This document shows positions 33,236 through 45,337 of a stretch of DNA of 64,000 nucleotides, one piece after another; the first letter of the stretch is position 1, and every line of letters begins with the position of its first letter. The notes under the pieces were generated by a model, which saw only the letters and a program-made list of their open reading frames with translations, ran no database searches and had not been told where the DNA came from. Source of the stretch: Fallopia convolvulus (taxonomy: Eukaryota > Streptophyta > Magnoliopsida > Caryophyllales > Polygonaceae); the NCBI GenBank assembly GCA_964016875.1, contig OZ024730.1, positions 44,408,943 through 44,472,942 of the forward strand. The letters run 5' to 3'. The position numbers and the translations under genes are program-made.

Positions 33236-34032
33236 TAGGGCTGTTAAAATTTGACTCGGCCCGAGAAACCCACCCGACTCGCCCGACTTCAAACCCGACC
33301 CGACCCGACCCGAGAAAAAGATAAAAAGTTTTATACTCGAGACATGTTTGACCCGAACTGATTTGACTCGAATCCGAAAAACCCAAACACGTGATTAACC
33401 CAAAACCGATTATACACGAATGGACTAAGCTTGATGCAACCCGATATCCGATGCTACCCGACCCGAACCATCCGAAAATCCGAAGTTACCCGACTCGAAA
33501 CCATCCGAAAATCCGAGATTACCCAACCTGAAACCATCCGAAAATTACATTATGTTTTATAATATTAATAATAGTGTATTTATTATAATTATGTTTTTAA
33601 TTTAAATGTTATTAAATATTTAGACCCTAGAGTAGTTAAACTGCAAAAAAATCATCCTTCGATATATAGTCTGAATCAAAATCCGACTTATTCTAAATCA
33701 GATTAATCGGAAATTCGGCCAAACTCGAAATCTAATTCCACCCAAAATCCGAAAAACCCGAAACCGACTCATTTGAAATTCGACGAAATCCGAAACTAAC
33801 TAAAACCAAAACCAGACTTATCTGAAATCATGTTGGACCGAAACCTAAATGACCCGACCGAAATTGACTTGAAACCCGACTTTGCCCGATTAATTGAGCA
33901 CCCGACCCGAAATGATGCAAACCAATTTTGACCCGATTTTCAAAATATCCGAATTTGACCCGAATCCGAACTTACCCGAAATTGAATTGACCCGACCCAA
34001 ACCCGATCTGACCCGCCCGATTGACACCCCTA
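33236..34032. mobile_element. hAT-like non-autonomous element made of CCCGA-type repeats
   Basis: Ends are TAGGGCTGTTAAAAT on the left and, inverted, TAGGGGTGTCAATCG on the right. They are flanked by GCTATGCC (33228-33235) and CCTATGCT (34033-34040), an imperfect 8-bp duplication as in hAT elements. The inside is a degenerate array of ACCCGA, CCGAAA and similar units with no coding capacity. The family is assigned by end sequence and duplication length only. Confidence 0.5.
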
Positions 34033-34865
34033 CCTATGCTATGGGTCCTTTTCTTTACCAAAGTTGTCCTTTTTGACCGTCTTGTCGCGGCATTATGCAT
34101 GTTTTGCGTTGTACTCGTCATATTGCTAACTTGCCAAGTACTTGTTGGTCAATTTGTTCGGTTGTTGTATTTCCTTTACTTGTTTGTTATGTCTTTCTTG
34201 TCGGTTTCCGGTTGTCGTTTAACAGCCTTTTGATCTATCAGACTTGCATTGTCTGATAACCGAATGCTTATTTACTAAAAAAAAAACGAAACCGAAAAAC
34301 TGGTTATTTTTTAGGTTAATCAAACTTACCTTTTTTTTTGAAATTTCGGTTTGGTTAACCGAACAAAAAATATTTTCGTTTTATTTGTTCGATTTCGGTT
34401 CATAACTTTACATGTAATGGTTAACCGAAAAAATCGAAAATATATTAATATTTTTTTCATATATTAGTTATCTTTGATTTATTTAGTTGTTAAACTCTAT
34501 AATCTTCAAGGTGTTATTCTAGTCTGAGTCTTTCCTTATCTAATTTTAACAATTTACACACTATTTTTCCACTTCTCATTGATATACGACCAGCTTATTA
34601 AATTGATGGGATAAAAAATAGGGGAAATTACATTTAATCACCCTTTATTTTAACTTGTTGCAATTAACCACCCTTTATATTTTTTTCCACACTTAATCAC
34701 CCCTTATTGCAATTATGTGCATTTAACCATCGATTTTAACGAAAAACGTCATTTTCTTCGTTAAGTAAAGTAAATTAGGTTTTTGCGCAACATAGGTGGA
34801 GGGCGAAGAAGGCCCCCTTTCAGGGATGAGGGATCAGTGAGATACTACTGTAAAAGAGCTAGAAG
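34033..34865. other. Intergenic region with repeat-like fragments
   Basis: No gene. A stretch at 34280-34440 repeats ACCGAAA/TTCGGTT on both strands and could be another decayed repeat-rich MITE. The AT-rich part at 34620-34760 (TTAATCACCC repeated three times) looks like a transposon end but no partner end is clear. Confidence 0.35.
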
Positions 34866-35106
34866 TCTAACCTTATGTTAGGACCCATAGGCCAAGAGAC
34901 AATCTCAAGCAAACAGTTTCTATGGGGCGTAGGCCTCCAAAAAAGTAACGGATGCTTGCAAAGATTTCCTCGGGCCGGATAGAGATTGGCCCTCGAGTGT
35001 AAAGGTAGAAGAGAGCTTGACTACATGACTCACCTGTTGAGCAGAGACGAAAGTCGGCCATAGTGATCCGACAACGCCTAGTGGAAGGGAGTGACGGAGC
35101 CATTGC
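34866..35106 (+). pseudogene. Plastid 23S rRNA fragment (domain V region) in nuclear DNA
   Basis: The plus strand carries the conserved large-subunit rRNA stretch around CAGTTTCTATGGGGCGTAGG, AAGTAACGGATGCTTGCAAA, TCCTCGGGCCGG, GAGCTTGACTAC, GAGCAGAGACGAAAGTCGGC and AGTGATCCGAC, in the order found in bacterial-type 23S rRNA just before the peptidyl-transferase loop. Many substitutions show decay. It is joined directly to a psaA fragment on the opposite strand, which is not a plastid arrangement. Confidence 0.85.
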
Positions 35107-36205
35107 ACTAGGTGCTAACGCATTAGAGTTTTGTATGGATTGAACAAAGATGGGTCGTAATTGTATAGTGGTATCTAAAAACATATCTTGAGGGCGTCCT
35201 AAAGCGCTCATGGTATCATTATGAATATACAAACCAAAAATGTGAAAGCCTAGAAATACACATGCCCAATTAAGATGTAATATAATTGCATCGCGATATC
35301 TAAGAACACGATCTAATAAATCATTGTATCGAGTAGTTGGGTCATAGTCTGTTAACATAAAAATGGTTGCGTGCGCGGCAGCACCAACTATGAGAAATCC
35401 ACCAATCCACATATGTTGTGTAAACAATGACACGATCTAATAGATCATTGTATCGAGTAGTTGGATCATAGTCTCTTACCATGAAAATGGCGGTGTGTGC
35501 AGCACCAACTATGAGAAATCCACCAATCCACATGTGATGTGTAAACAATGATAGTTGAGTACTATAGTCAGTAGCTAGATATGGATAAGGGGCGTGGAAT
35601 ACATATGATGAGCTACAATAATAGTTAAAGACCCTAAGATAACTAGGTTAATTAAGAGCTAATTAAGCATGCCATTACGCTGTTAGGATCTCATATAGGC
35701 CCTTATGCCCCTGGCTTGTAAATGGGTCCTTATGAGTCTCTAAAATATCTTTAGGTCATGTCCATTACCCTAGTTGGTCCTACAAATGTGACATGTTATC
35801 AGAAAAAGAATTGCAATAGCATAATGATGATGTGTAATATCGCTTAGCCATAGACCCATTAACTGAGGGTCTCAGGATTCCCTTGGGCGGGGGTCAACGA
35901 CGGTACTCCGGGAATCGTTGCCTGTGGGCTAATCCTCCGCAAAAAGAAGAAAGTTTGCATACTTTGACCAATTCAGGGTGAAAAACAAGGTTGTTCTCTC
36001 GGAAAAACTAGGATAAAGTTGAGTCAAAAGATCCCAATTCAAGATAAATTCATGAGGAAGAGGTATCTCTCTAGGATCTACTCCAACATTTAAAAATTGG
36101 TTAATCGACAAAGATACATGTAATTGATGTCCAACCCAAGAAAGAGACCCGAGTCCTGTATTGGAACGATTTAAGAATTCAAATACTGTGCTCTCAGTCA
36201 CAATA
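35107..36205 (-). pseudogene. psaA: Decayed plastid psaA fragment in nuclear DNA
   Basis: psaA encodes a core protein of photosystem I. From 36201 down the minus strand reads recognisable PsaA blocks: [37 protein letters not shown], the TLNWSKY segment, then, with frameshifts and stops, the HHLAIAILF region, the [19 protein letters not shown] region and [15 protein letters not shown] to HALAP. About 60 bp of foreign sequence sits after the FRGGL position (about 35870-35930). A block of about 120 bp around [13 protein letters not shown] is present twice in tandem (35305-35427 and 35428-35548). It is not functional. Confidence 0.88.
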
Positions 36206-36542
36206 TTCTCAAAATAGATGGTCCATCAACGCGCTTAAAAACAAGCATGATCTTCAACTTCAAGCACACTTCAAGAAGTTCTCTACTTTCCAAGATCTTC
36301 TTGGTTAAGTTTTTACCAATTCAACCAAGTCGAAACTGACATTGCCATATTGACAAACATGATGAGTATATGTTACAAGGAAACAATCTTCTCAAATAAA
36401 TAGTAGCTTGATCAAGAATCCGAAAGGAACACGATTAGGAATAAACTTCATCACTAAAACATTGTTCTTGTCGACGGTAGTGTTTTGACAAGTCTACAAG
36501 AATAGGGCAGAAGAAGCAGTTATTTTAACTTCTGCCTAATAC
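36206..36542. other. Spacer between psaA relic and subtilase gene
   Basis: Nothing is recognised. It contains the 3' untranslated region and poly(A) region of the subtilase gene, whose stop codon is at 36543-36545. Confidence 0.4.
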
Positions 36543-39500
36543 TTAAATTGCCTTGACTACAATTGGACTCCTAACATTATGCTTACCATCTGACCATGTC
36601 AATTGGCCAAACACATAATCCTTGGAAGCTGCCTTACTTTTCTTCAGGGTCAGGTAAAATGTCTTTTTCTGACCAGTTCTTTTAAATGTTAAAGTACTGG
36701 GCTTAACAATGGCTTCGATCCCAACTGGGCTCTGGACATTTGCTTTGTATGTGGCTGGTGGACCGACATTTTTAAGGGTTCGGGAAATGGTGATTGACCG
36801 ACTAAGGTTAGGGGCCGAGATTGAAGGGTAGTTAAGGTTGGTGATGTTGAAGTTATTTGGGCATTTATAGGGCTTTACTGAGAACAATGTTATAGAGGTA
36901 TCATTGTATCCGATGGAGCAGAGGAAGTTTAGGTAGTCTTTGATAGTCAAGTCATAGACCAAACCTGGGTCCATTGCAAGATTCGGTTGAATATGCCCAG
37001 CTCCATAGCTGAATGGATCAGCTTTGATGTTTGAAGCATTGAGTATCGGTTCCATAACATTGTCCATCGTGACAGCTGCAGGTTACAAAGGGATAGAATA
37101 ACTTAGTCAAGTGTGTGAAGAGTTTTATTTACATTGCTTCACCCAAAACAATCATTCAACTAAGGGTGCATTTGAATATTCTATTCTATTGCACTATATT
37201 GTATTATAACGCATTTGCTTGGGTAATCTAAACGAACCCCAATCGTTCAAACCACATTATTAGACTGAAATATGTTCCATGCTAATATATCATTTAGTTG
37301 GTCCATTTAAAGTGTCTAAAACTCAACCAGAAGTTATGGTAGTCTTTTACATAACAACAGTGAAGAGCATGAGAAAACAAAAATGGAAAATATGGCAAAA
37401 TATGAGGGGATAAAACCAACAAGACACTTTTCTTCTATAGAGTAAATGAAAAATTACCTGTAGTCATGATAGCAGATTTTATAGCAGCAGGACTCCAATG
37501 AGGGTAAAGGGTTTTAAGAAGACCAACAACACCAGAAACATGAGGACAGGACATTGAGGTGCCCGAGACGGCATTATACTTAACCCTTCGCTTGTCAAAA
37601 ACTTGGTTTGTCGGCCCTTGAGCTTCTGTATAAGCTGCAATAATGCTAACTCCTGGAGCTGTAATGTCAGGCTGGAAACAATTTACACAATTAAAATTGT
37701 TTTTTTGCTTGTCATAAAAAGCAATAGATTAAAATAAAACATTACACAACCTTGAGAATTTCAGGATTAATAGAATTCGGTCCTCTCGAAGAAAATGCTG
37801 CCATAACAGGAGCAGGCTTTGTATGCAACTTTGTCACTGTACTAGTAATATAAGCCATTGGAGACCTGCCAAATTGAACAACCATGAAGAAATACAAGGT
37901 CAAGTTTTCGGCAATTCAACAAATAATTAACTGATTCACTTGATCATCATAATCTGTCATTGGTGGTTCATCACTACGTAGCAGGCTAGAAGTTGCAAAA
38001 AAGACATGCAAGAGTTAACTCATAAGCTTACTTGGTGGAATTGACATAGGAGAAGACTCGAATCCCATCCAAGTAAGTAATATGTGATGCTGGGAGGACA
38101 TGAGGATCTGCAATTACTTCATTCCCAGAAGTTTGGTCATTAGCAAGAACCATACCAATAGCACCAACTAAAGCTGTTTGTTCTCCCTTATCTACCCTAG
38201 CATTCTCTCCTCTCAAGCAAACCAAAATCTTTCCTTTTGCCTTCTTCCTATCAAGGGCACCGGGCTTGCAAAGTAGCCTATGAAATGGAAAGACAACAGG
38301 TCATCAGCACAGCAATATCCCAAATCAATCTATACGGTAAGTCTCCATTGAAAAGAAAGATCAAATAGTCTGAGTTTGAGGTTCGTACGCATCCTGAGCA
38401 GATGCATTAGCAGCCCTAGCATCTGAAGCACTCATGATTGGATACAATTTCCCACGGGGAAGTGATTTTGGTGCCAGGCTTTCTCCCTTCACATGATTTT
38501 CAAATTGAAATTATCCATTTCAGCACAGTGAACTAAATGATCAATCGAATTGAACCACAAAAACGATGCAATTGGAGAATTCAAAGAGGGCAAAAAGAGA
38601 AAACTAACCCTAAAACTCTTGTGATTCCCAAGAATCACCCAACTGGTGAAATCGCGATCGATCGTGCTGGCGCCGACGGTGATCTGCCACGGCGAGACAT
38701 TGGAGGCGGTGGAATCAGCGGGGCCGGAGTTGCCGGCCGAGCAAACGACGGCAATCCCCTTCATGGCGGCGTGAAACGACCCTATCGAGAGGCTGTCGTT
38801 GAGGAGGGGCGAGGGGCTGCCGCCGAGGGAGGCGGAGATGACGTGGACGCCGTCGGAGATAGCGGCGTCGAAGGCGGCGAGGATGTCGGCGTCGAAGCAC
38901 TCGTTGCCCTGGATGGGAGTCCAGCAGACCTTGTAGGCGGCGACGCGGGCGCGAGGGGAGCCGCCCTTGGCGGTGCCGTTGCCGAAGCCGAAGACGCTGA
39001 CATCGCCGACGAAGCTGCCGCCGGCGGTGGAGAGGGTGTGAGTTCCGTGGCCTTCGTTGTCGCGGGCGGAATTTACGGGGACGGGAGGTAAGTCGGTAGC
39101 GTTGGTGGCGTTGCGGAGGCTCAGGAGATAGGCCTTGTTGAAGTATCTTGCTCCGATTAGCTTTCTGCCGTTATTGATCCCAAATCCCCGCAACGTTAAA
39201 ATTAGACTTTTTATTACAAAATTTTAAATCATAAACAATAATCGATCCATCAAATAATGGTTTCATTAACCACCTTAGTTTTTTCAATTATACATCAATC
39301 CGATTAACCGTAAAATAAATTGATTTTTATAGTTTGTTTCAATTTTCCATGCACATTAAGTTTAATTAAAAATTTCGAAACTTTTTTCGACCAAAAAAAA
39401 TTAAAAACTTTTTCTGGATGTTCTAAATCAATTTGTTTTTGTTCGCGCATCCTTTGTTCAGTTAGGTGAAAAGCCACCTGTGTATCAACCTGGATTAATT

Positions 39501-42500
39501 AGTATATACATGATGAATTCTTGATTATAATTCAACACCTGGAGGTTAATTTTCATTCTAAATTACGTGCGTGCATTATAAAAAAACTATTTATATAATT
39601 GAACGAAAATCCAACTACTACTACTTCGTCTAGCAATACGAATCCTTATCCTATCAAAAAAAAATTCTACATTTACATATACTTATATATATGAGTCTAA
39701 ATTAATTGGTCCATTTATTTACTAGGGGTTCGGACCACAATATGTGCATGCTTATAATAATGGAGAAGAATCCACTCCACTATCACCGAGCATGCAATAT
39801 TGAGAATTTTAGGGGTCCCAACTCTCCCTATCTCCTAACAAAAGTTGAATTTGGGATCATACGATGGACCAAACCTTTTTGCATTTCATGGCCCAATCAG
39901 GCTTCACATTTCTTGCCCTATAGCTAGCTGCCAGCCTGCCACTGGTTTATCTTCACCATCATTATTTCACTTGGGACCTTCTTCATTTTACCTTCTTTAA
40001 TAATGCAACCAGATCGACCAATATATGAAATTAAAGTTTATGTTATATTTCTATCCCACTAGATCGATCGACTTGGAGATCGAATAATGTACATGCCAAA
40101 TTGCCCAGAGAGAGAGAGAGAAAGCTAGATAGACGAAAGGGGAAATATATTACCCTGTTACAAGGAACTCCATATGGGACGGTGTCGTTTTGACATATCC
40201 CCTTCCACCTTGTTGGAATGGGTCCCATCCCTTGATCGCTGAAGCTTTCGGATTCTGGCCATACTCCTATTAATTTACATTCACAATATATATTCCTTTG
40301 AGTGACACCCACTTACTTGTGCTTCGATTAGTGAAAATTTGTATAAAACAAAACGAATACATATATTATTTCAATTTATATGCTTCTTTTTTCTTACTCC
40401 GTATGTGGTACGAACGAAGCTCAACTAAACAAAACACAAAACTTGAAAATCGGACCCGATATATAAAACAAATACATCATAATTAAAAAATGCAAATTCA
40501 ATTAAAATTGATTTTTGTCTTCGGGCATCTAGTCAAGTGGCAAGGATCTTAGGTAGTATCATGAGGTCCCCGTTTCGATCCTCATAGGCAGTATCCAAGA
40601 CCAAAAAAAAAAAAAAACTAAAATCGGTTTTTTGAATAGGGTATATCTTGATATTTTCATACAATATATAAAATATCGCTTTTACTAGTTTAAAAATGGG
40701 GTGGAGGTGAAGAAGAATTGTCAATGTATTTTCCGAACATGAAATTCCGAGCACATGTTATGAACAAAACGATTACTAAAGACAAAATCAAAATCACATA
40801 TTTAGTCCACATATCCAAATTTCAATTGGAAAGACAATTGAGAAATGAAGGGAGCCTGACAAAAAAAAGTGTCTTTCCCACCTAAAAAGGCTTATAGGTA
40901 GCATCATATTGTTGAATTTTATAATGTGAAATAGAAATATTGTTATATCTTGACTATGCATGCATGAAATGCAATATTTTGTGTGTATGACTTCTAGCTA
41001 GATAGACCATTGAGAATAAATTCTAGATAAACTCTATCACACATTTGAAATCCAAATAAAACCAACCTAATATATATTTTTGAGTTATTCTTTTAATCTT
41101 TAATTGATTTTAAGATGAAATTTCATTAATTTATATTTTATAATCATATGTGTATGTACGCTCGTATTGACATATCCCAAGACCTTTTAGACTTTGTTCG
41201 TAAAATTAATTTTATCCGCAAATCAAAAGATCAAGAATAATTAGAATTCGATTGGATTGGTTGACCAATTTGTTATACTGTATTGACCAAATCATAGAGT
41301 AGAACAACTTAACAATTATTTTACCTGTAGCATCATTTATATAATATATATTTTTATTAAAATAATTTTTTTATATTTTAATAATAAAATATGCAATAAC
41401 AGTTAAAATAAATGTTAATAATTTTTCAAACTAATAATTTGGGTCAACCCAGCGGTTTCAGATTTTATCCCAATTTGATTCGGTTAGTCGAGTTCGAGTC
41501 TTTCTATGACCTATTGATTTTTGAGTCATGTTTCAATTAACCCTAAAAATTTCAAACGACGTGTGACACAAGCATTTAGTGTGCAACATAATGTACCACT
41601 TATTCCTTATCCTATAATCTAAAATTTGAATTTTAAATATTACTAATTTATAAGCATTTAAAAAAATAAAATGATAATGTTAATACGTACATAACTATAT
41701 ATGTAAGCTTGATAGTACAAAAAACATCGTATACCAAAAATATATGTAAGACTGTAAGAGGATGTTTATTTTGATCAATAATATCTTTTTCAAAAACATA
41801 ATTGTTAATTATAACAGCTTATAAATAAATTATAAAAAAAAATTATTTAGAATAGGAAAAAATTCTCCAACGAAATTTAACATCAATATAATAAAAACAT
41901 ACAGTTAAAATAATTAAATAATACACTATGTGGTATACCAAAGTGTGACAATTAGATCTTGATTAAGCTGAAAAGTAAAATAAGGAGTAGCTATAAATGT
42001 TGTAGTAGCAACTAGTATTATCACGTGCCACACTTTGTAACAACTACGTAGTCCACGATACTAACTAAAACTCAGTGTATGGAATTCAATTTGGTCGAAA
42101 TTATAGGTTCTATATATTATAATCATGAAGATCGATAGAGAAATAAAACTAAAAAACCACTAAACCCGTAGCCACACGACTATGATTTAAACCATATACT
42201 TACAATATATCTTATCTTACAATAAATGATACCGAAAAAGACCAAGTTTGAACGCTCAAACCCATGGAAATTTCAGATTCGATCTGTCTTATAATATGAT
42301 TATAGATTCAACTAATCAAGTATTCCAGCTATTAGGTAGACTTCCTCTTGAAATCATCTAGTAGTAGTAGCTAATTATTATTATTTTTTTAAAACGGTTT
42401 GCTCGCTGAAAAAAAAATTTACTGAGTAAAAATGTTTTTTTTTTTTTTGGTTGAATGAGTAAAAATGTTTCTATATAACATTATAAAAAATCTCAACTTT

Positions 42501-43984
42501 TAATTCAACCAATTTTAACCAATTGATTTACATTAAGTTACAAACTACGGAGTATATATATGTCAAATTCTTGTTGCATCTGAGTCAGAAAACATGATGA
42601 GTTTTAACAGCAATAAAGGCGAGCGAAGACAATTTTGACAGAAAGCTTTGACTAATAAGATTATTAAAAAGTATACCAGTATCAAGATTGGCGATAATGG
42701 TATCCTCCCCAAATCGAGCCTTGTTCCAAATGGAAAAATGAGGAGAAACTTCATTGTCAGGCAGCCCAAGAAAGCTCCAAGATCTTGTTGTGTGTAGCTT
42801 CCTCCCTTGGTTCAAGAACACTGTTACCACTTTCGAATGCTCTGCATTGTTAATAAATTAATTAATTACTGTAAAATATACTGTATTTTTTAATTAGCTT
42901 ATGACTATTATTATAAACGATATACTTGACGCCCCCATAATTCCCATAGAGGTATTATCTAGACAATAAGTTTTGACCAAAGAAAACTATCTAGAAGATC
43001 AGCAGAACCCTTAATTAATACAGTAGTAACTCGTTGTTTTATCAAGAAAACAAAATCAAAATTTTTAATTTTATTTTTATTTTAATAGCTTGTTAATATC
43101 AAATGATTGCTTCTTCAGAGTTGAACAGAATAGTTCTACCCAAAAAAAAGAGTTGAACAGAATAGTTCTTGATTTCTTACTGTATAAAAAGTTCCCACAA
43201 AAAAGCTTTCTGCATTTCCACATTTCTAAAAGAAAATTTAAACACAACTTTATAAATTGCAATAGCCATTTTGAGTAAAATATATAATAAAATAATTGAA
43301 TGACCAATGTTATTCAAGGTGAATAAAGTGATATTGAACCTTAAAAAAGCAAGCAACTTGAAAAAAAGGACAAGGAAAGTTTGCAGAACGAAAACGATAG
43401 AAACGGAAACACTGAAAACAGAGTGATTCCTTTATTTTTATTTGTATTATAATAATTTATAGGGTAAATCCTGTCTTACTTGATATTGCCGATGCCTCTT
43501 CATCCTCGAGCATTGCCGCAAAGCCATTGATGTGCTTTGTGTAAGAGTAGAAGATTGATTCCCTGGCAATGTCTTTGCTGAAACACCAATATTCAATATT
43601 CAACAACGTCAGAAAACAGGGGAATGGAAGACCGGAAACGGAAACGGTTTCCACTGTTTGGTTGGAATCCAAATTACTACAGGAGAATAAAAGAGGGTAA
43701 ACGAAATCACATTCACCTTCCAACAAAAGAACCCAAGAGATCAAAGTGGGATTCCTCCACTTGCATCAGATCAAGCTCGGAAACTTCAGGCCCATGAGAA
43801 TGAACCCCCATGTAAACAACATAAGGCTGTTAAAAAAACAAAAAGATGTCAAAATTTCAAGAAACCTAGTAAAATTGTGAAAATTTGATTCTTTTTTCTG
43901 AATTGAATTTACCCTTTTGAGAGCAAGTGAAAGTGATGGGATTGATAAGAGAAGAAGGAGAAAGGGCATGAAACAGAGCCTCAT
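36543..43984 (-). CDS. SBT5: Subtilisin-like serine protease, SBT5 group, intact
   Basis: Secreted plant subtilase acting in the cell wall; the substrate is unknown. Eleven exons on the minus strand: 43984-43913, 43826-43717, 43577-43480, 42841-42677, 40266-40154, 39160-38609, 38486-38389, 38277-38032, 37865-37751, 37671-37458, 37075-36543, giving 771 codons. It has a signal peptide (1-22), an I9 propeptide (about 25-110, YVVYMG to KLHTTRSW), and a peptidase S8 domain with Asp147 (NLDTG), His224 (GHGTHT), oxyanion Asn330 (SAGNSGP) and Ser562 (GTSMSCPH). A PA domain is inserted (about 385-480) and a C-terminal fibronectin-III-like domain follows (about 660-771). The motif set and length match SBT5.3/5.4 relatives. 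The exon 5/6 junction is unusual: the frame is kept only with the acceptor at 39161-39162, four bases after the usual one. Confidence 0.88.
40519..40617 (+). mobile_element. Short tRNA-derived SINE in intron 4 of the subtilase gene
   Basis: About 100 bp with an A-box-like AGTCAAGTGGCAAGGATCTT, a B-box-like GGTCCCCGTTTCGATCC and a run of 15 A at the end. Imperfect direct repeats flank it (AAAATTGATTTTTG before, AAAATCGGTTTTTTG after). These are the marks of a plant SINE inserted in the direction opposite to the host gene. Confidence 0.6.
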
Positions 43985-44110
43985 TGTACGTTGAAGGGAG
44001 TTTCCTCTTCTGGTGGTTTGTTTATTAGTTGGTGGGCTTTTTGGTGTTTTGTGTGTGTATTAGTTAGAGCACAATGAGAAGCTGCCATTGGTGTTCACAG
44101 AATAGGGGGG

Positions 44111-44119
44111 TTATATATA
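44111..44119 (-). promoter_or_regulatory. TATA box of the subtilase gene
   Basis: TATATATAA on the minus strand, about 127 bp before the ATG at 43984. The copia element begins about 250 bp further upstream, so the proximal promoter is short. Confidence 0.55.
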
Positions 44120-44367
44120 GATAGAGCTGGATGAGTTATTAATTGAGGAAATGAGTATTCCTTTGGCGGTATTGGGAGTGACGTTGACTTTATTTTAAGA
44201 AACTTTTTTTTAAATAATAAGGGGCTACAAAAGAACCTTTCTAATTTAGGTTGTTTTCTTACATAATCACATTTGATAACATTTATCCATACAAGTTCTC
44301 ATCATTCTTTACTTTATTTTTATTATTTTTTTTGGTAGAACTTTATTTTTATCATTATACAATATAG

Positions 44368-44741
44368 TGTTAGTAATAAACCAGAATTTAATAATGGAAC
44401 TCGTTACCGGAATTTGAATGTTGGGCCTTTGAGGATCCGAAAAAACGTCGATTTCGGACAAACAATTAATTTGCGTATCCGTAACTGCGAGGCCCAAAAA
44501 TTAATTAAGTCCATAAAAAGCGGCCCCACCACACCGCGCACGTGCCACGAAGCCCGAGACCGAGCCGGACGGACGGCGGCGTGCGCATGGGAGAGTTCCC
44601 CTCTCAACTCATCTAACCCATCATAAAACAAGACAATATATAAATGCCCCATTTTTTCCCTCTCCCACCGATGTGGGATACAATACACCCCAAAATTTTG
44701 TTCCTCCTTAAAACTCTTTTTTGCATTTAATATGTCCAACA
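44368..44741 (-). repeat. 3' LTR of copia element, internally deleted
   Basis: Matches both ends of the 49440-50154 LTR but jumps at about 44449 (ACGTC) over the block present at 49520-49860. It keeps the part with the TATATAAATG-like sequence and the ACCGATGTGGGA stretch. Confidence 0.88.
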
Positions 44742-45337
44742 ATCCCTCACAATGCGAAAAGAAGTTTTGAACATGTAGTTTGAAAAACGAAGTTCTGAGC
44801 ATGGTTTTATAGAATTGATGCTTAAGCATTGGTATCTTACGATTGAACCAATACCTAGTGAAGATAGGTATCCCTTTCTTCAAGAAGTGAAATAAATCTT
44901 GAACTTCTCAAAGTTGGGGAAGTTCCTAACAACACACATCTTTCCTATGTTCTCGGTGATTCCGCGATAAATCTCATATTTAGCCAAATTACCTTGGGAT
45001 GCTAAAGAGTGCTCGAGAAAGATCACCCGAGGTCTTTCATAGAAGGAGGCTAGCCCTTCACACTCTCATAGGTGACTTCATCAAGTCCGTCTCAAAGGAC
45101 CACCCACAATAGGGCTATGAAGTCATTAAGAGTTAATAACTCAACCTCTCAATTTCTAACGGTAAGTTCATCAAGTCCGTCTCAAAGGACCACCCAAATC
45201 CTGGGCTATGAACTCATTAAGAGCTTTTGCTCAACCTCTTTACGTACACTTGTCATAGAAATGGGAATTAGTGTACCATCATATGAGTCTTTCCATGGCT
45301 TCGTTTGACCCCAAAAAGGGGATCCACCATGAATTCC
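44742..45337 (-). other. 3' non-coding region of the copia element with a two-copy tandem repeat
   Basis: No ORF. A segment of about 96 bp (core TTCATCAAGTCCGTCTCAAA) occurs twice in tandem at about 45074-45167 and 45168-45260. The polypurine tract next to the LTR reads GTGAGGGAT on the minus strand (44742-44750). Confidence 0.65.

Noticed and set aside
34866..36205. Possible working plastid genes
   Set aside because: psaA has stops, frameshifts, an insert and a duplication, and the rRNA is a 240-bp piece; both are relics in nuclear DNA.
38537..39091. 184-codon plus-strand open frame
   Set aside because: It is the antisense shadow of the GC-rich catalytic exon of the subtilase gene.
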